Shown here: positions 9,358 to 18,873 of the stretch, piece after piece | How the letters are laid out: each line of letters opens with the position of its first letter | How positions within the stretch are numbered: the stretch's first letter is position 1 | From: Penium margaritaceum | Taxonomy: Eukaryota; Streptophyta; Zygnematophyceae; Desmidiales; Peniaceae | Assembly: GCA_023375785.1 (NCBI GenBank) | Contig: SZWC01015030.1 | Span: 13,400 to 39,207, forward strand | Length of the DNA: 25,808 nucleotides | Direction: 5' to 3' | Made by a program: the position numbers and the translations under genes | Notes under the pieces: model-generated | Databases searched by the model: none | What the model was told of the DNA's origin: nothing | Seen by the model: only the letters and a program-made list of their open reading frames with translations

Positions 9358-10332
9358 TCACTGCTGCTGCCCGTTTCCCTGCTGTGCCTTGCGCTTGGGG
9401 CAATGCCACTTGCGATGACCCTCCTCGCCACAAACCCAGCACTTGCCTCTTGGTCCTTGCTGCCCGCCCGCGCCACGCTGACCGGCTTGGATTGCATCCA
9501 CCTCCATGGGCACAGCCTGACCCGGCTGCTCCACCCGTGGTTGTGTTGCATAGCTGGTCCTGCACGCATTGTAGCTTACCGCGTCGATGTGCTCCCCCGC
9601 CGAGACCAACTCCGCAAAGGTCCGCAACCCGAGCACCACGAGTTCACGTTGGACGTGCCGCTTCAGGCCTTCATGGTAGCGCTCATACGCCTCCGCGTCC
9701 GAGAGGTCGTCGATCTGCGCCGCCAAGGCCATGAAGCGTGTGGTGTAGTCATAGACCAATCCGCCCTGCTTGACGTGCTTGTTCTTGTCACGTGCGACTC
9801 GGCTGCCGTTGAGGAGGTCAAAACGTGCCTGGAGCATCGTCTCGAACTGCTCCCACGTCTCTGGCTTCTCCGTCAACGCCCGCGCACCAAGGTGCACTTC
9901 CCACCCTAGCACTAGAATCAGCGATGGCTGAAGCCGCGCCCCGGCCCCAAGCCCATCCGGCAACCCAGCGGCGTTTCGCCGGCACAATGCCGACCACCAT
10001 TGCAGCGCCAATCCCCAGAGCAGCGTAGGAGCATACTCCAGTCTCGTGGCATCTTCTCCCACGGGAACGGCCAATGCCATGAATTACAAGTTCACAGTGA
10101 AGAGCCACTCCCTTGCACTACCCTTGCTGGTGTAGAACTCCGGCTCCTTCGGCTTGGGCCGCTGAAAGGCAGATGCGGATGCCAATGCAACACCCCCCAA
10201 CGCACTGCTCCCTTGGCCGACATACCTCGCCTCAACCTCAGCTCGCAACTGCTGGTTCTCTTGACGCAACTCGTCAAGAGCACGCCAGATCTCCTTCATG
10301 AGGTAGGCCTCGTCGTATGCCGTGGCCACCAT
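9358..10332 (-). pseudogene. Gypsy Gag (capsid and CCHC nucleocapsid)
   Basis: Gag builds the virus-like particle and packages RNA. From the Met at 10332 the frame covers a coiled-coil-like N-terminus (LMKEIWRALDELRQENQQLR), a TAA at 10084-10086, then, in the same phase, the retrotransposon Gag core. It ends with CWVCGEEGHRKWHC (9400-9441), a CX2CX4HX4C knuckle. A single stop therefore interrupts an otherwise intact Gag of ~325 codons. Sequence left of 10145 occurs once; the N-terminal part is repeated at 10973-11160 by the probable assembly duplication, and the copy at 11160 is the one adjacent to the complete 5' LTR. Confidence 0.88.
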
Positions 10333-10971
10333 GCTTCTGGTTGTGAAAAAAAATTCCGACCAAACGCAGTTGTGGCAGATCTGCTGCCTCCCTTGGGTCC
10401 GCGAAAAGCCGAGCGAACGTCCACGGGCTCTGATACCAAATTGTGAACCGAGGGACGTCCGACGTGACAGTCACACGCCGAGCCCTTCGCATAAACCTCC
10501 CACTCTCCACCCCTAGGTGTGTGGGCCAACCCTTCAGATGTCACACGACCCTCTCCTAGCAGCAAGACCGCTACTAGTGACCGAGGTTCCCGCCGTGCGG
10601 CTCTCCTGGTGGCGTTTGCACCAAGGTGCGCTACGGAAGACTTGTAGGATCAAATGGAAGTGTGTCAGGTGATGTTTGGAGAACAAGGAGAGTTGTGTAA
10701 GGAATGAATCCTTATACCTAATAGATCAGTACAATATAATGTACAGAGTCTCTGGGTAAGGTTGGCATGCCTAGAACAACCCCTAGGCTTCCTTATGTAC
10801 CAGCCCCTATGAGTCAGCCGAGAGCCCCTCGGCACTCTGAAGCACTATTCTGAGGTGTAATCAGGCAAATAGCACATGCATCATGTATTACGCATTGCGA
10901 GCTTTCCAACGCACCAAAGAACGCCTCAATCTGTGGGGAAACGGCTAAGTTATGGCTGTTTGACTGCTCCA
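10145..10971. repeat. First copy of an 827-bp direct duplication ending at an N (probable assembly artefact)
   Basis: The span corresponds base for base, at an offset of 828, to 10973-11799, with scattered single-base differences (such as TCGTATG/TCATATG, CTTCAG/CTTAAG, GTTTGG/GCTTGG). It holds the start of Gag, a PBS copy (10427-10438) and the first 530 bases of the 5' LTR (from 10442), cut off in mid-LTR at the N at 10972. Confidence 0.85.
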
Positions 10972-10972
10972 N

Positions 10973-11799
10973 TCCTTCGGCTTGGGCCGCTGAAAGGCAG
11001 ATGCGGATGCCAATGCAACACCCCCCAACGCACTGCTCCCTTGGCCGACATACCTCGCCTCAACCTCAGCTCGCAACTGCTGGTTCTCTTGACGCAACTC
11101 GTCAAGAGCACGCCAGATCTCCTTCATGAGGTAGGCCTCGTCATATGCCGTGGCTACCATGCTTCCGGTTGTGAAAAAAAATTCCGACCAAACGCAGTTG
11201 TGGCAGATCTGCTGCCTCCCTTGGGTCCGCGAAAAGCCGAGCGAACGTCCACGGGCTCTGATACCAAATTGTGAACCGAGGGACGTCCGACGTGACAGTC
11301 ACACGCCGAGCCCTTCGCATAAACCTCCCACTCTCCACCCCTAGGTGTGTGGGCCAACCCTTAAGATGTCACACGACCCTCTCCTAGCAACAAGACCGCT
11401 ACTAGTGACCGAGGTTCCCGCCGTGCGGCTCTCCTGGTGGCGTTTGCACCAAGGTGCGCTACGGAAGACTTGTAGGATCAAATGGAAGTGTGTCAGGTGA
11501 TGCTTGGAGAACAAGGAGAGTTGGGTAAGGAATGAATCCTTATACCTGATAGATCAGTACAATACAATGTACAGAGTCTCTGGGTAAGGTTGGCATGCCT
11601 AGAACAACCCCTAGGCTTCCTTATGTACCAGCCCCTATGAGTCAGCCGAGAGCCCCTCGGCACTCTGAAGCACTATTCTGAGGTGTAATCAGGCAAATAG
11701 CACATGCATCATGTATTACGCATTGCGAGCTTTCCAACGCACCAAAGAACGCCTCAATCTGTGGGGAAACGGCTAAGTTATGGCTATTTGACTGCTCCA
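10973..11799. repeat. Second copy of the 827-bp direct duplication (probable assembly artefact)
   Basis: It starts directly after the N at 10972, in the middle of gag, and runs without a break into the complete 5' LTR. Real tandem duplications have no reason to meet exactly at an unknown base, whereas two overlapping contigs or haplotypes placed end to end would. Confidence 0.85.
11255..11266 (-). promoter_or_regulatory. Gypsy primer-binding site (initiator-Met tRNA)
   Basis: The minus strand reads TGGTATCAGAGC, a 12-base match to the complement of plant initiator-Met tRNA, three bases after the 5' LTR end. The duplicated copy is at 10427-10438. Confidence 0.9.
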
Positions 11800-12192
11800 T
11801 GCGTAATTGCTGCTGGCAGCACCACTAGCGGGGGTCATGGCCGCCCGAAGCGCCCTTCCTTGCGAATGCAGCTCCAGCCGCCATTCCGAAGCACCCATGG
11901 ACCCCAATGAACCTTGCCTCATTGGCTAAGAATTCATCCAGGGGCGCTTTGGCTGTAGTGGGCGAGAAAGACTCTCCGTCGTGCTCGGGGTCGAACCGGT
12001 ACGTCTCCTGTTTTCTGGAGGTGCGCCTCCCACCTTTGCACGACCTTATCTTTATTGTCCATGCACCAAATGACCCGGTTCTTGGATCAATTTCACACGG
12101 TTTTTCATGTAGAATACAATGAAACATAAAAAAATACATCTGAAATCAGCATGATGACGTAATCACCGCCTTGACCGGCGGCTCCCATAACA
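11270..12192 (-). repeat. 5' LTR of the Gypsy element
   Basis: It is 923 bp long and matches 4859-5781. In element orientation it starts TGTTATGGGAGCCG and ends ...CGGTTCACA before ATT and the PBS. CAGAG follows on the plus strand at 12193-12197. It would hold the promoter and RNA start site; I cannot place a TATA box with confidence. Confidence 0.9.
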
Positions 12193-12197
12193 CAGAG
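12193..12197. repeat. Target-site duplication of the Gypsy element (right copy, CAGAG)
   Basis: Identical to 4854-4858. Confidence 0.85.
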
Positions 12198-12261
12198 GAT
12201 GTCAACTTGTGCAACAAGCAAGCAAAGCTACACTCCTTTCCGTGGGATTAGGCTACAAGGA
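12198..12261 (+). other. 64-bp island of host-element sequence between the two nested elements
   Basis: This is the only host-element sequence between the Gypsy duplication (ends 12197) and the Copia duplication (starts 12262). Joined to 4858 on the left and, through TGGAG, to 21847 on the right, it is open in one frame, so it is the middle of a once continuous coding segment. Confidence 0.7.
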
Positions 12262-12266
12262 TGGAG
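12262..12266. repeat. Target-site duplication of the Copia element (left copy, TGGAG)
   Basis: TGGAG precedes the left LTR directly and is repeated at 21842-21846 after the right LTR. Confidence 0.85.
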
Positions 12267-12844
12267 TCACAAACTCGCTGCGGTTCCAATGCAATTTCCA
12301 GTTCAGCAAACGGTGATGTATTGAGCAGAATATCTCTAAGTTAGTGCATAGCCATAGCGGGGGAGAAGCACAAGTAATAGCTCACAGAGCTGTTATAGGT
12401 GGAAGCTCGCTAGTCGAGCTCCACCCGTCGGCCGGCGAGTGGAGCTCGCCGGCGAGTCACTTGAACTGGGGCGAATGTCCTCTGAAATCCAAAACCAAGG
12501 AGGCAAGGCCTTGCCCTACAAGATCCCATCTGACCTTTGACACCATGCAACTGACATAATCGGTCTCAACCCTCATAGCAAGTTACGTGTCAGGTGTGGC
12601 ATCACAAGACCTAAACTATGTCACTTCTAGCTTAGTCCTAAAAACAGGTTTGGCATTGGAAACTAGACATGAGAGGATGTAGCCAAGCTCTGGGAGGAAA
12701 AGGCCATGCGAGCAGTATGGAGGCGACCACACATATGGAGCTTGAGGATTGCGTGCCGTCACGGTCCGTCGCCTCCACTCCTTGCACCAGCATGCCCTGC
12801 GCACTCATGGCCACACAAGAAACATGTATAGTGAGAGATTAACA
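12267..12844 (-). repeat. 3' LTR of the Copia element
   Basis: It is alignable with 21262-21841 along its whole length. At 12398-12425 is a hairpin (GGTGG-A-AGCTCG / CGAGCTCCACC, loop CTAGT) whose core is preserved in the other LTR. At 12431-12453 is a perfect 9-bp hairpin (GCCGGCGAG, loop TGGAG) that is not preserved there. Part of this LTR (12524-12844) recurs at 13489-13809 because of the duplication around the N. Confidence 0.92.
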
Positions 12845-12856
12845 CGCCCCCCTTGG
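12845..12856 (-). other. Polypurine tract of the Copia element
   Basis: The minus strand reads CCAAGGGGGGCG directly before the LTR start TGTTAATC. It is repeated at 13810-13821 in the duplicated copy. Confidence 0.75.
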
Positions 12857-13487
12857 ACAGGAGTGCGGCAGGAATGCAACCAAGGTGTTGCAGGAGTGAT
12901 GAGGATGAGAGGGCTTTTGGTGAGGAAGTATGCTAGCTGTGCCTGCCCACTGATAGCACGTAGTTCCACTGTCCCGGATTCCACTGCCTTGCAAACGAAG
13001 TGATGATCGACATTGATGTGCTTTGTGCTTGGATGCAATACACCATCATTTGCGACAATGCGACGTGCGAAAGAGCTGTTGCTATGCACGGGTACAACAT
13101 ACGTGTGCACACCCAATTCTTCAAGCAAACGTGCAAGCCAAATCCCCTCACATGCTGCCTCACTTAGCGCTATGTACTCTTCCTCAGCCACGCTATGTGC
13201 CACACACGCTTGTTTGGCACTGTGCCAAGACACAGCAGTCCCCCACACAAGAAACACATATCCCCCTCGATTGTGAGCTGCGGGATCACAAGCATAATCA
13301 CAATCTCAGCATCCATCCAGGACAGGGCTTTTGCCAGAGGCAAACACCAGACCAACGGCAGCTATGTCCAGCACGTAATGCAGCAGCTTCAACAATGCTT
13401 TTTGGTACGTGCTGCGTGGTTGTTGGCTGAACTGAGCGAGCACATTGACTGCGCATGCAACGTCAAGACGTGTAGTGGAGGCAAGGT
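12857..13487 (-). pseudogene. Duplicate copy of the Copia RNase H end (probable assembly artefact)
   Basis: The frame 13257-12805 encodes the same 150 residues as 14222-13770, including SVAEEEYIALSEAACE and AYFLTKSP. Because the segment ends abruptly at the N, it is best read as an overlap placed twice, not as a second gene. Confidence 0.8.
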
Positions 13488-13488
13488 N

Positions 13489-14452
13489 TCCCATCTGACC
13501 TTTGACACCATGCAACTGACATAATCGGTCTCAACCCTCATAGCAAGTTACGTGTCAGGTGTGGCATCACAAGACCTAAACTATGTCACTTCTAGCTTAG
13601 TCCTAAAAACAGGTTTGGCATTGGAAACTAGACATGAGAGGATGTAGCCAAGCTCTGGGAGGAAAAGGCCATGCGAGCAGTATGGAGGCGACCACACATA
13701 TGGAGCTTGAGGATTGCGTGCCGTCACGGTCCGTCGCCTCCACTCCTTGCACCAGCATGCCCTGCGCACTCATGGCCACACAAGAAACATGTATAGTGAG
13801 AGATTAACACGCCCCCCTTGGACAGGAGTGCGGCAGGAATGCAACCAAGGTGTTGCAGGAGTGATGAGGATGAGAGGGCTTTTGGTGAGGAAGTATGCTA
13901 GCTGTGCCTGCCCACTGATAGCACGTAGTTCCACTGTCCCGGATTCCACTGCCTTGCAAACGAAGTGATGATCGACATTGATGTGCTTTGTGCTTGGATG
14001 CAATACACCATCATTTGCGACAATGCGACGTGCGAAAGAGCTGTTGCTATGCACGGGTACAACATACGTGTGCACACCCAATTCTTCAAGCAAACGTGCA
14101 AGCCAAATCCCCTCACATGCTGCCTCACTTAGCGCTATGTACTCTTCCTCAGCCACGCTATGTGCCACACACGCTTGTTTGGCACTGTGCCAAGACACAG
14201 CAGTCCCCCACACAAGAAACACATATCCCCCTCGATTGTGAGCTGCGGGATCACAAGCATAATCACAATCTCAGCATCCATCCAGGACAGGGCTTTTGCC
14301 AGAGGCAAACACCAGACCAACGGCAGCTATGTCCAGCACGTAATGCAGCAGCTTCAACAATGCTTTTTGGTACGTGCTGCGTGGTTGTTGGCTGAACTGA
14401 GCGAGCACATTGACTGCGCATGCAACGTCAAGACGTGTAGTGGAGGCAAGGT
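13489..14452. repeat. Second copy of the 964-bp direct duplication (probable assembly artefact)
   Basis: It starts in the middle of LTR sequence directly after the N at 13488 and runs on into the rest of the RNase H domain. The LTR fragment 13489-13809 inside it is therefore not a third biological LTR. Confidence 0.88.
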
Positions 14453-14576
14453 ATGAGAGGCTGCCAGTGATCTGTCTATAGAGAGTGGGGTCTGTGTCGT
14501 GACCGTAGTCGGTGGTGCGTGCATCCAACAGGTGTGTATAAACATCAGGGCTCATGGGCGTGTGCTGTTGTGGCAC
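13822..14576 (-). pseudogene. Copia RNase H
   Basis: From 14576 the frame holds YRQITGSLSYLASTTRLDVA and VNVLAQFSQQP, the conserved start of the Copia RNase H region. It reads to a TGA at 14271-14273 and then, in the same phase, DCDYACDPAAHNRGGYVFL, where the family has the YSDADWA...TSGYxF block. It ends with WHSAKQACVAHSVAEEEYIA and the ADxLTK-like AYFLTKSP, with the frame running through the polypurine tract into the LTR. A single TGA in place of a codon next to the catalytic Asp region is the only break. The enzyme degrades RNA in the RNA-DNA hybrid. Confidence 0.9.
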
Positions 14577-14714
14577 ATGTTGTAGCAGGTGTTGAAAGCG
14601 TTGCGTGAGATGAGCAATGAATCAGCCTTGATGGAGGGTCAGTGTGCGGGCAGTGCGATCACGTGTCATGGTCATGCCTAGAAAGTTCTGTGCCTCTCCT
14701 AGATGTGTCATTTA

Positions 14715-14954
14715 TCAGTGGACCATGAGAAGTGCTTTAGCGTGTGCAATGAGTTTGAGAGAGGGGGACAAGATCAGTAAATCATCAACATAGACAAGCA
14801 GTGTAACAAGGAGACCACTGTCCCAGCGGAGGAAGATTGAGGGGTCATAGATGCTCTGTGTGAACCCACCACTATCCAGGGTGCGTCGAATTTCTTTGCT
14901 CCAGCATCGAGGTGCTTGTTTCAGGCCGTACAATGCTTTCAGTAGAAGCCACAC
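14715..14954 (-). pseudogene. Copia reverse transcriptase, catalytic half
   Basis: An 80-codon frame contains LLKALYGLKQAPRCW, the hallmark of Copia RT, then SIYDPSIFLR and the catalytic YVDDLLILS (YVDD at 14781-14792). The RT copies RNA into DNA. It is out of phase with the first half of RT at 14939-16693, so a frameshift lies near 14950-15000. The stretch 14577-14714 toward RNase H is degraded and shows no clean frame. Confidence 0.92.
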
Positions 14955-16693
14955 TCGTTCTGTCCCTTCCTCAAACCCCTCTGGTTGTTTGGTGGTCCGT
15001 TCAAGAGAGCATTCTTGACGTCCATTTGGTGGATGTCCGTGTCCTCATGGACAGCCACTCCAAGTAAGACACGACTGGTCCAATACATACCTACAGGTGC
15101 ATATGTGTTTGTGAAATTTCGCCCTGGGACTTGATGGAAACCTTTTGCCACAAGTCGTGCCTTGTAATTCTCAATCAGAGCTTCAAGATTTGTTTTCAGC
15201 TTGAACACCCACTTGACATCTATGGCCTTGCAGCCAGGTTGCAAAGGCACCAGCTCGTACACCTCATGTTCCAACAATGCGTTCAGTTCTGCAACCATTG
15301 CCTTTTCCCATTGAGTGGCGTGTGCATGCCTCCTTGCCTCAGTTGGGGTCAGTGGTTTGGTCACCGTATGATGTAATGCTACAGGGCCAACGGTGTGAGA
15401 AAATTGTCTGTAGTCAACCCTGGGCAGGTCGCGTAATGATCGTCGCACTGGTTTGGGTGATACTGTTGTTGCGCTTTCTACCTCATCAGGAGGGGTCAGT
15501 GGGGTAAGACCTGGGGGTGCTTGAGTGTCACTGGAAGCTGTGTTGGCCAAATCTGTGGGTGACAACAGGTCTTTTGGCATGGGATCAACCATGTCATTGT
15601 CTAACGTTGGCCGAATCGCCCGACCCACATTCGTTGGCTTTGATGACATGAGGATGGGCACACTCACATGCTCTGGGTAGTGCTCGCGCATGGACAGCGA
15701 GGGAGCATTCCACAGTTTGTGGAACACCTTGTAGGGAATATGCTCCAAGAAGGAGGCATCTTGAATTTCGACAAAATAGTGATTTGTGGGGTCCGAAAAC
15801 TGCAATGCCTTGGAGGCGTGAGACACCCCAGCAAAGACACACCAATGACCACGCAGACTCAATTTGTTCTCCCATTGTGGTGGTGCAAACCAGACACAGG
15901 CCATTGTACCCCATACCCTGGCAGACCTCACATCAGCCTTCTCTTTAAACCAATGTTCCCAGGGTGTGACAGGCTTGGGCAGTGGCCCTTGTGGAACACG
16001 GTTCCATACCCAAGTGATATACTTCACAGCTTCTTCCCAAAACCCAAAGGACAAGCCAGACTCGGTCAGCAGTGTGCGGAGTGCATCACCAAGGGTTTGG
16101 TGCCAACGTTCAGCCACCCCATTTTGTTGTGGTGTGTAGGGTGCGGTGGACTGATGTTCAACTCCTCTCATTTTCAGTTCTGATGTCAGTGTACCTAGGA
16201 ACTCTCCTCCTCTGTCCGTTCTCAGCTTCAACAATGAACAACCTGTCTGTGTCTCTACCAGCGGAATCCACTCAGCAATTGCACGCTGGGCCCCTGCTTT
16301 AGTTTTTAGTAGGAAGTCCCCACGAAACCGACTATAATCATCAGTCAGAGTCAAGACATACAGTGAAGCATACTGGATTGATGGCATTGGCATGGGACCT
16401 GTCAGATCCGCAGTTACTAGTGCTAGAGGTCTTGTAGTGACAATGCCTGATTTGGGGAAGCTTTGCCTGTGGGCCTTCCCTTCCTGACACTGAAGACATG
16501 TGTTTGCTTGGAGGCCGTGTGGACACTCACTAGGGAGGAGGCCGTATGCTGGAATGTGTTTCAGTAAATCAACAACTATCTTTGTGTTGATGTGTGTAAG
16601 GCAGCGATGAATTAGCTTGGTATACATTGCGTCAATGCTAGTAAGAATGTGCACTTGGGGACGGTTGACTGTTAACTGGACGAAGGGGAACAT
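14939..16693 (-). pseudogene. Copia Pol: GAG-pre-integrase, integrase and first half of RT
   Basis: A 584-codon open stretch. Residues ~20-75 form the zinc-binding GAG-pre-integrase (H29, H34, C66, C69). The integrase core follows: Asp96 in ALVTADLTGPM, Asp160 in LRTDRGGEF and Glu195 in PQQNGVAERWHQT. The middle carries the linker with FAPPQWENKLSLRG. Near residue ~475 the RT begins with VKWVFKLKT, then YKARLVAKGFHQ and DIHQMDVKNALLNG (first catalytic RT Asp). It breaks shortly after in a frameshift before LLKALYGLKQAP. Integrase before RT is the Ty1/Copia order. Upstream, 16694-16829 carries the preceding Pol segment in another phase. Confidence 0.94.
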
Positions 16694-16829
16694 GGTCAGT
16701 TTGTGTTAAATGGTATGCACCTTGTCCACTGGCTAGCTGGGTGGTTGCAGGGAAAGACGAGGCATGCAGTGCTCTATGGAGTACGTCCCCTTGGTCTGTT
16801 CTGAGATAGGCCAGGAATACACTGCCCAT
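16694..16829 (-). pseudogene. Copia Pol segment between protease and integrase
   Basis: The frame starting at 16829 (GSVFLAYLRTDQGDVLH...) is the Pol sequence that follows the protease fragment at 18879-19208. The two join in phase when 16830-18878 is removed. A frameshift near 16690 separates it from the integrase frame. Confidence 0.7.
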
Positions 16830-16871
16830 AATGGGTATGTCCCGTGGAGATCATCATAGGAAACACAACAT

Positions 16872-16936
16872 TGTGGCCTAAGTGAGAAAGGCGCCGGAGC
16901 TCATGGGTTGTGGGCTCAAACCCCGTGACGGCCACA
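16872..16936 (+). repeat. tRNA-like (SINE-head-like) segment with Pol III boxes
   Basis: TGGCCTAAGTG (16874-16884) resembles an A box and GGGCTCAAACC (16913-16923) a B box, at tRNA-like spacing. The ends TGTGGCC and GGCCACA pair over seven bases, and a run of six T follows, as at a Pol III terminator. At 65 bases it is too short, and the internal arms do not fold into a standard cloverleaf, so it is not a working tRNA gene. A tRNA-derived repeat head is the best reading. Confidence 0.4.
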
Positions 16937-17688
16937 TTTTTTCTTTGTGACCGAGAATGGGACAGGAAGCTTCTATGAATCTTACTAGAGACTACCTTGA
17001 GGATGACACCTAGCGGTCTTAGGACGCGCCAAGTAGGACTGTAGGCTGAGGTTGGCTCCTGTGGAGCCATTGCAAGCAATAGCATTAGCAAATCTCTGCA
17101 AGTACAAAAGCTTGTACCCTGGATGCATCCATTAACAGTTCTTGCCTTTGAGACTCCTCACAGAGTGTCCAACCAAGGGTAGACACTAAAGACCTTCATG
17201 CAGAATTTTTGAGGTTGCAAACCAAGCAAACCTAAGTGTGGATCCCTCGTTCAAGGGTGATATGTTATCATCGTTGAAATACCAAGAGCGGTTGGTGGTC
17301 TCCCATGTCGGGACCTGTTTTCTAGACCGTTGCTATCAGGCGCATTCACAGAGGGTTATGGGGCCACACTTCTGGTTCTAAGGCAGGCTTCCAAGACTGA
17401 CTCGAGCGTGGTCTTGCAAGACGCACAAGTACAACACGGACACAAAGATCAGACGGCTCCAATCTACTCCATTGGCTCCATCGGCTTCTTCAGGTAGGGT
17501 GCACGCACTTGGTGGACTAGGGGACGAGGAATAGCTGTGTCCATGTTGGAAAAGACCCTCGAGCCCCAACGGGATAAAGCTCTACCCCTTTAGAAGGTGG
17601 TACGACCCCGAGTCCGTTTTCTCACGACGGCACCATCGTCTTAGGCGATCATCGGCAGGAGGGGTATGCAACGGAACCAACTGCACCT
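16937..17688 (+). other. Non-coding left part of the 2-kb insertion
   Basis: No convincing coding frame on either strand. It lies upstream of the fragmentary Gag in the same insertion, so it is probably its leader or LTR remnant, but I found no matching repeat and no PBS of the TGGTATC type. Confidence 0.35.
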
Positions 17689-18624
17689 TTGACAACGGTC
17701 GAAGTCAGCAGCCTCCTGAGCCTCATCGGCCTAACAAAGCAGAGTAAGAGTGAAGCAGAGAAGATGAGCAACCGCCAGAAATGGCGGATCCGAATCAAGC
17801 CCGCCTTGAGGCGGGTACGTCAAAATTCACGTAGACAAGTTTTCCGTTGTGGAAATAGCAGTTTGAGATTCTCACAAACGTGCGTGGCTACCTCGACTAC
17901 CTAAAAGGGACCAAGACTGCACCCGCCGATGTAGCATTGACCACGCATACGGCTGACCTGGCTGCATGGACGATGAAGAACAACATGGCTCTTGCCATAC
18001 TTGTGACGTCCATCAACGAGACTCAACACTCCCACATCACAGGATGCACGTTGGCTGCCAAGGCCTACGCAAGACTCTCACGCGTGCATCAATAAAACGC
18101 CGTAGAAAACCAACTCTTCATCTTCCAAAGGTTGATGTTGATGAGGGTGAGCGAAGGAGAATCGATACACCCATTTTTTGCATTCATTTGACAACGTGCT
18201 GCAAGAGGTCCAGCAAATGGAATGGAATATCAACTCCAACATGCGTGCCATGATCCTTTTGATGGCGTTGCGGGAAAGCTTGGGGTCCTTGATCACCATG
18301 GTTGGCGGTTCGAAGGAGGCAGATGTGACGTATGAGGCCGTCGCCGAACATGTTCGCAACGAGTCCATGCGACACAGTGGCAGTATGGCAAACATTTTAG
18401 CCTATGCCTCTTGATTTGGTGGAAAAGGTGCAAGCTCTTGTTCCAATCAAGGCTGCAACGGAAGTGGTGGCGGTGGAGGGAAAGGCAATGGTGGTAGGAA
18501 GAGTTCCAAGAAGCCCGACAACTGTCACAACTGTGACAAGGCTGGGCACTGGGCTAGGGACTGCCGTAGTCCTAGGAAAGAAGGCGAGAACAAGGGTGGG
18601 AAGGAGAATAAGGAGCTTACCAAC
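17689..18624 (+). pseudogene. Copia-type Gag fragment (UBN2-like) with CCHC knuckle
   Basis: The pieces are collinear across several frames. About 17690-17800 gives the N-terminus, and 17880-18095 gives GYLDYLKGTK...AWTMKNNMALAILVTSI, the UBN2/retrotran_gag core of Copia Gag. From 18178, FDNVLQEVQQMEWNINSNM...LLMALRESLGSLI follows, and then CHNCDKAGHWARDC (18523-18564), a complete CX2CX4HX4C knuckle with Arg/Lys-rich flanks. Gag forms the particle and binds RNA. At least three frameshifts or stops break it. It is a different family from the surrounding minus-strand Copia, whose Gag core and knuckle (CNYCGQPGHYWMAC) differ. Confidence 0.85.
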
Positions 18625-18873
18625 ATGATGGCTGAAGGGTTGTCCATGAAGGGGGCAGTGCTCCTTAGGCCAGGGGCATTCGCCCTTGACTTGGGCACAA
18701 ACCACCACTCCTCAAAAGAGAAGGGTGGATTTGTCTCCATGGCCAAATCTGACGTGTGCATCAAGTGTGCAAACGGCGGCATCATCAAAGCCATGGGCGA
18801 AGGGGACAAGATGATCACGTTCAATGTGAACGGTGCCAAGAAGGAGGTCAAGTTTGACATTTTGTACATCATG
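18625..18873 (+). pseudogene. Copia protease fragment of the nested insertion, truncated at the right border
   Basis: After the knuckle the frame reads AFALDLGTNHHS, matching the W.LDSGA(S/T)xHM active-site block but with LGT for SGA, then ANGGIIKAMGEG and VKFDILYIMS, matching the LxxVLYVPxL block. It stops exactly where the minus-strand Copia sequence resumes, so the end was lost at or before insertion. Confidence 0.75.

Larger units (their letters stand above)
4859..12192 (-). mobile_element. Ty3/Gypsy chromodomain retrotransposon (chromovirus), degenerate
   Basis: The element reads on the minus strand. It has LTRs at 4859-5781 and 11270-12192 (923 bp each), a 5-bp duplication CAGAG, an initiator-Met PBS and a polypurine tract. 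The domain order is gag, protease, RT, RNase H, integrase, chromodomain. Integrase after RT/RNase H is diagnostic of Ty3/Gypsy, and the terminal chromodomain places it in the chromoviruses, which target chromatin. All coding parts are broken by stops or frameshifts, and the LTRs differ at many positions (roughly 85-90% alike by eye), so it is an old, non-functional copy. The span includes a probable assembly duplication of ~827 bp (10973-11799 repeats 10145-10971), so the real element is about 6.5 kb. Confidence 0.95.
12524..13487. repeat. First copy of a 964-bp direct duplication ending at an N (probable assembly artefact)
   Basis: It matches 13489-14452 at a constant offset of 965; I noticed no difference between the copies. 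It contains part of the LTR, the polypurine tract and the RNase H end, and stops in mid-gene at the N at 13488. Confidence 0.88.
16830..18873 (+). mobile_element. Insertion of about 2 kb carrying a Copia Gag/protease fragment, inside the Copia protease
   Basis: The minus-strand Copia Pol frame stops at 18879 and resumes at 16829. Removing 2049 bp (683 codons) restores it in phase. CCCAT (16825-16829) and TCTAT (18874-18878) flank the insertion and may be a target-site duplication changed by two C-to-T transitions. The inside reads on the plus strand: a tRNA-like segment, a long non-coding part, a Gag with UBN2-like core and zinc knuckle, then a protease that ends abruptly at the right border. 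No right LTR is present, so this is a truncated copy or repair-captured fragment rather than a complete element. Confidence 0.75.

Noticed and set aside
6173..10446. Several plus-strand open frames across the Gypsy region (such as 8540-9169 and 10000-10446)
   Set aside because: They are antisense to clear Gag, protease, RT and integrase motifs and show no motif of their own.
10442..10971. Third, truncated Gypsy LTR
   Set aside because: It ends at the N at 10972 and is part of the 827-bp duplicated block, so it is not counted as a separate LTR.
12805..14222. Two tandem identical RNase H genes and three Copia LTRs
   Set aside because: The second copy begins exactly at an N and repeats sequence to the base; treated as an assembly duplication, not gene duplication.
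15668..16183. 171-codon plus-strand frame
   Set aside because: Antisense shadow of the Copia integrase frame.
16872..16936. Functional tRNA gene
   Set aside because: Only 65 bases, no proper anticodon and D arms, and three extra bases between the T arm and the pairing end; kept only as a tRNA-like repeat.
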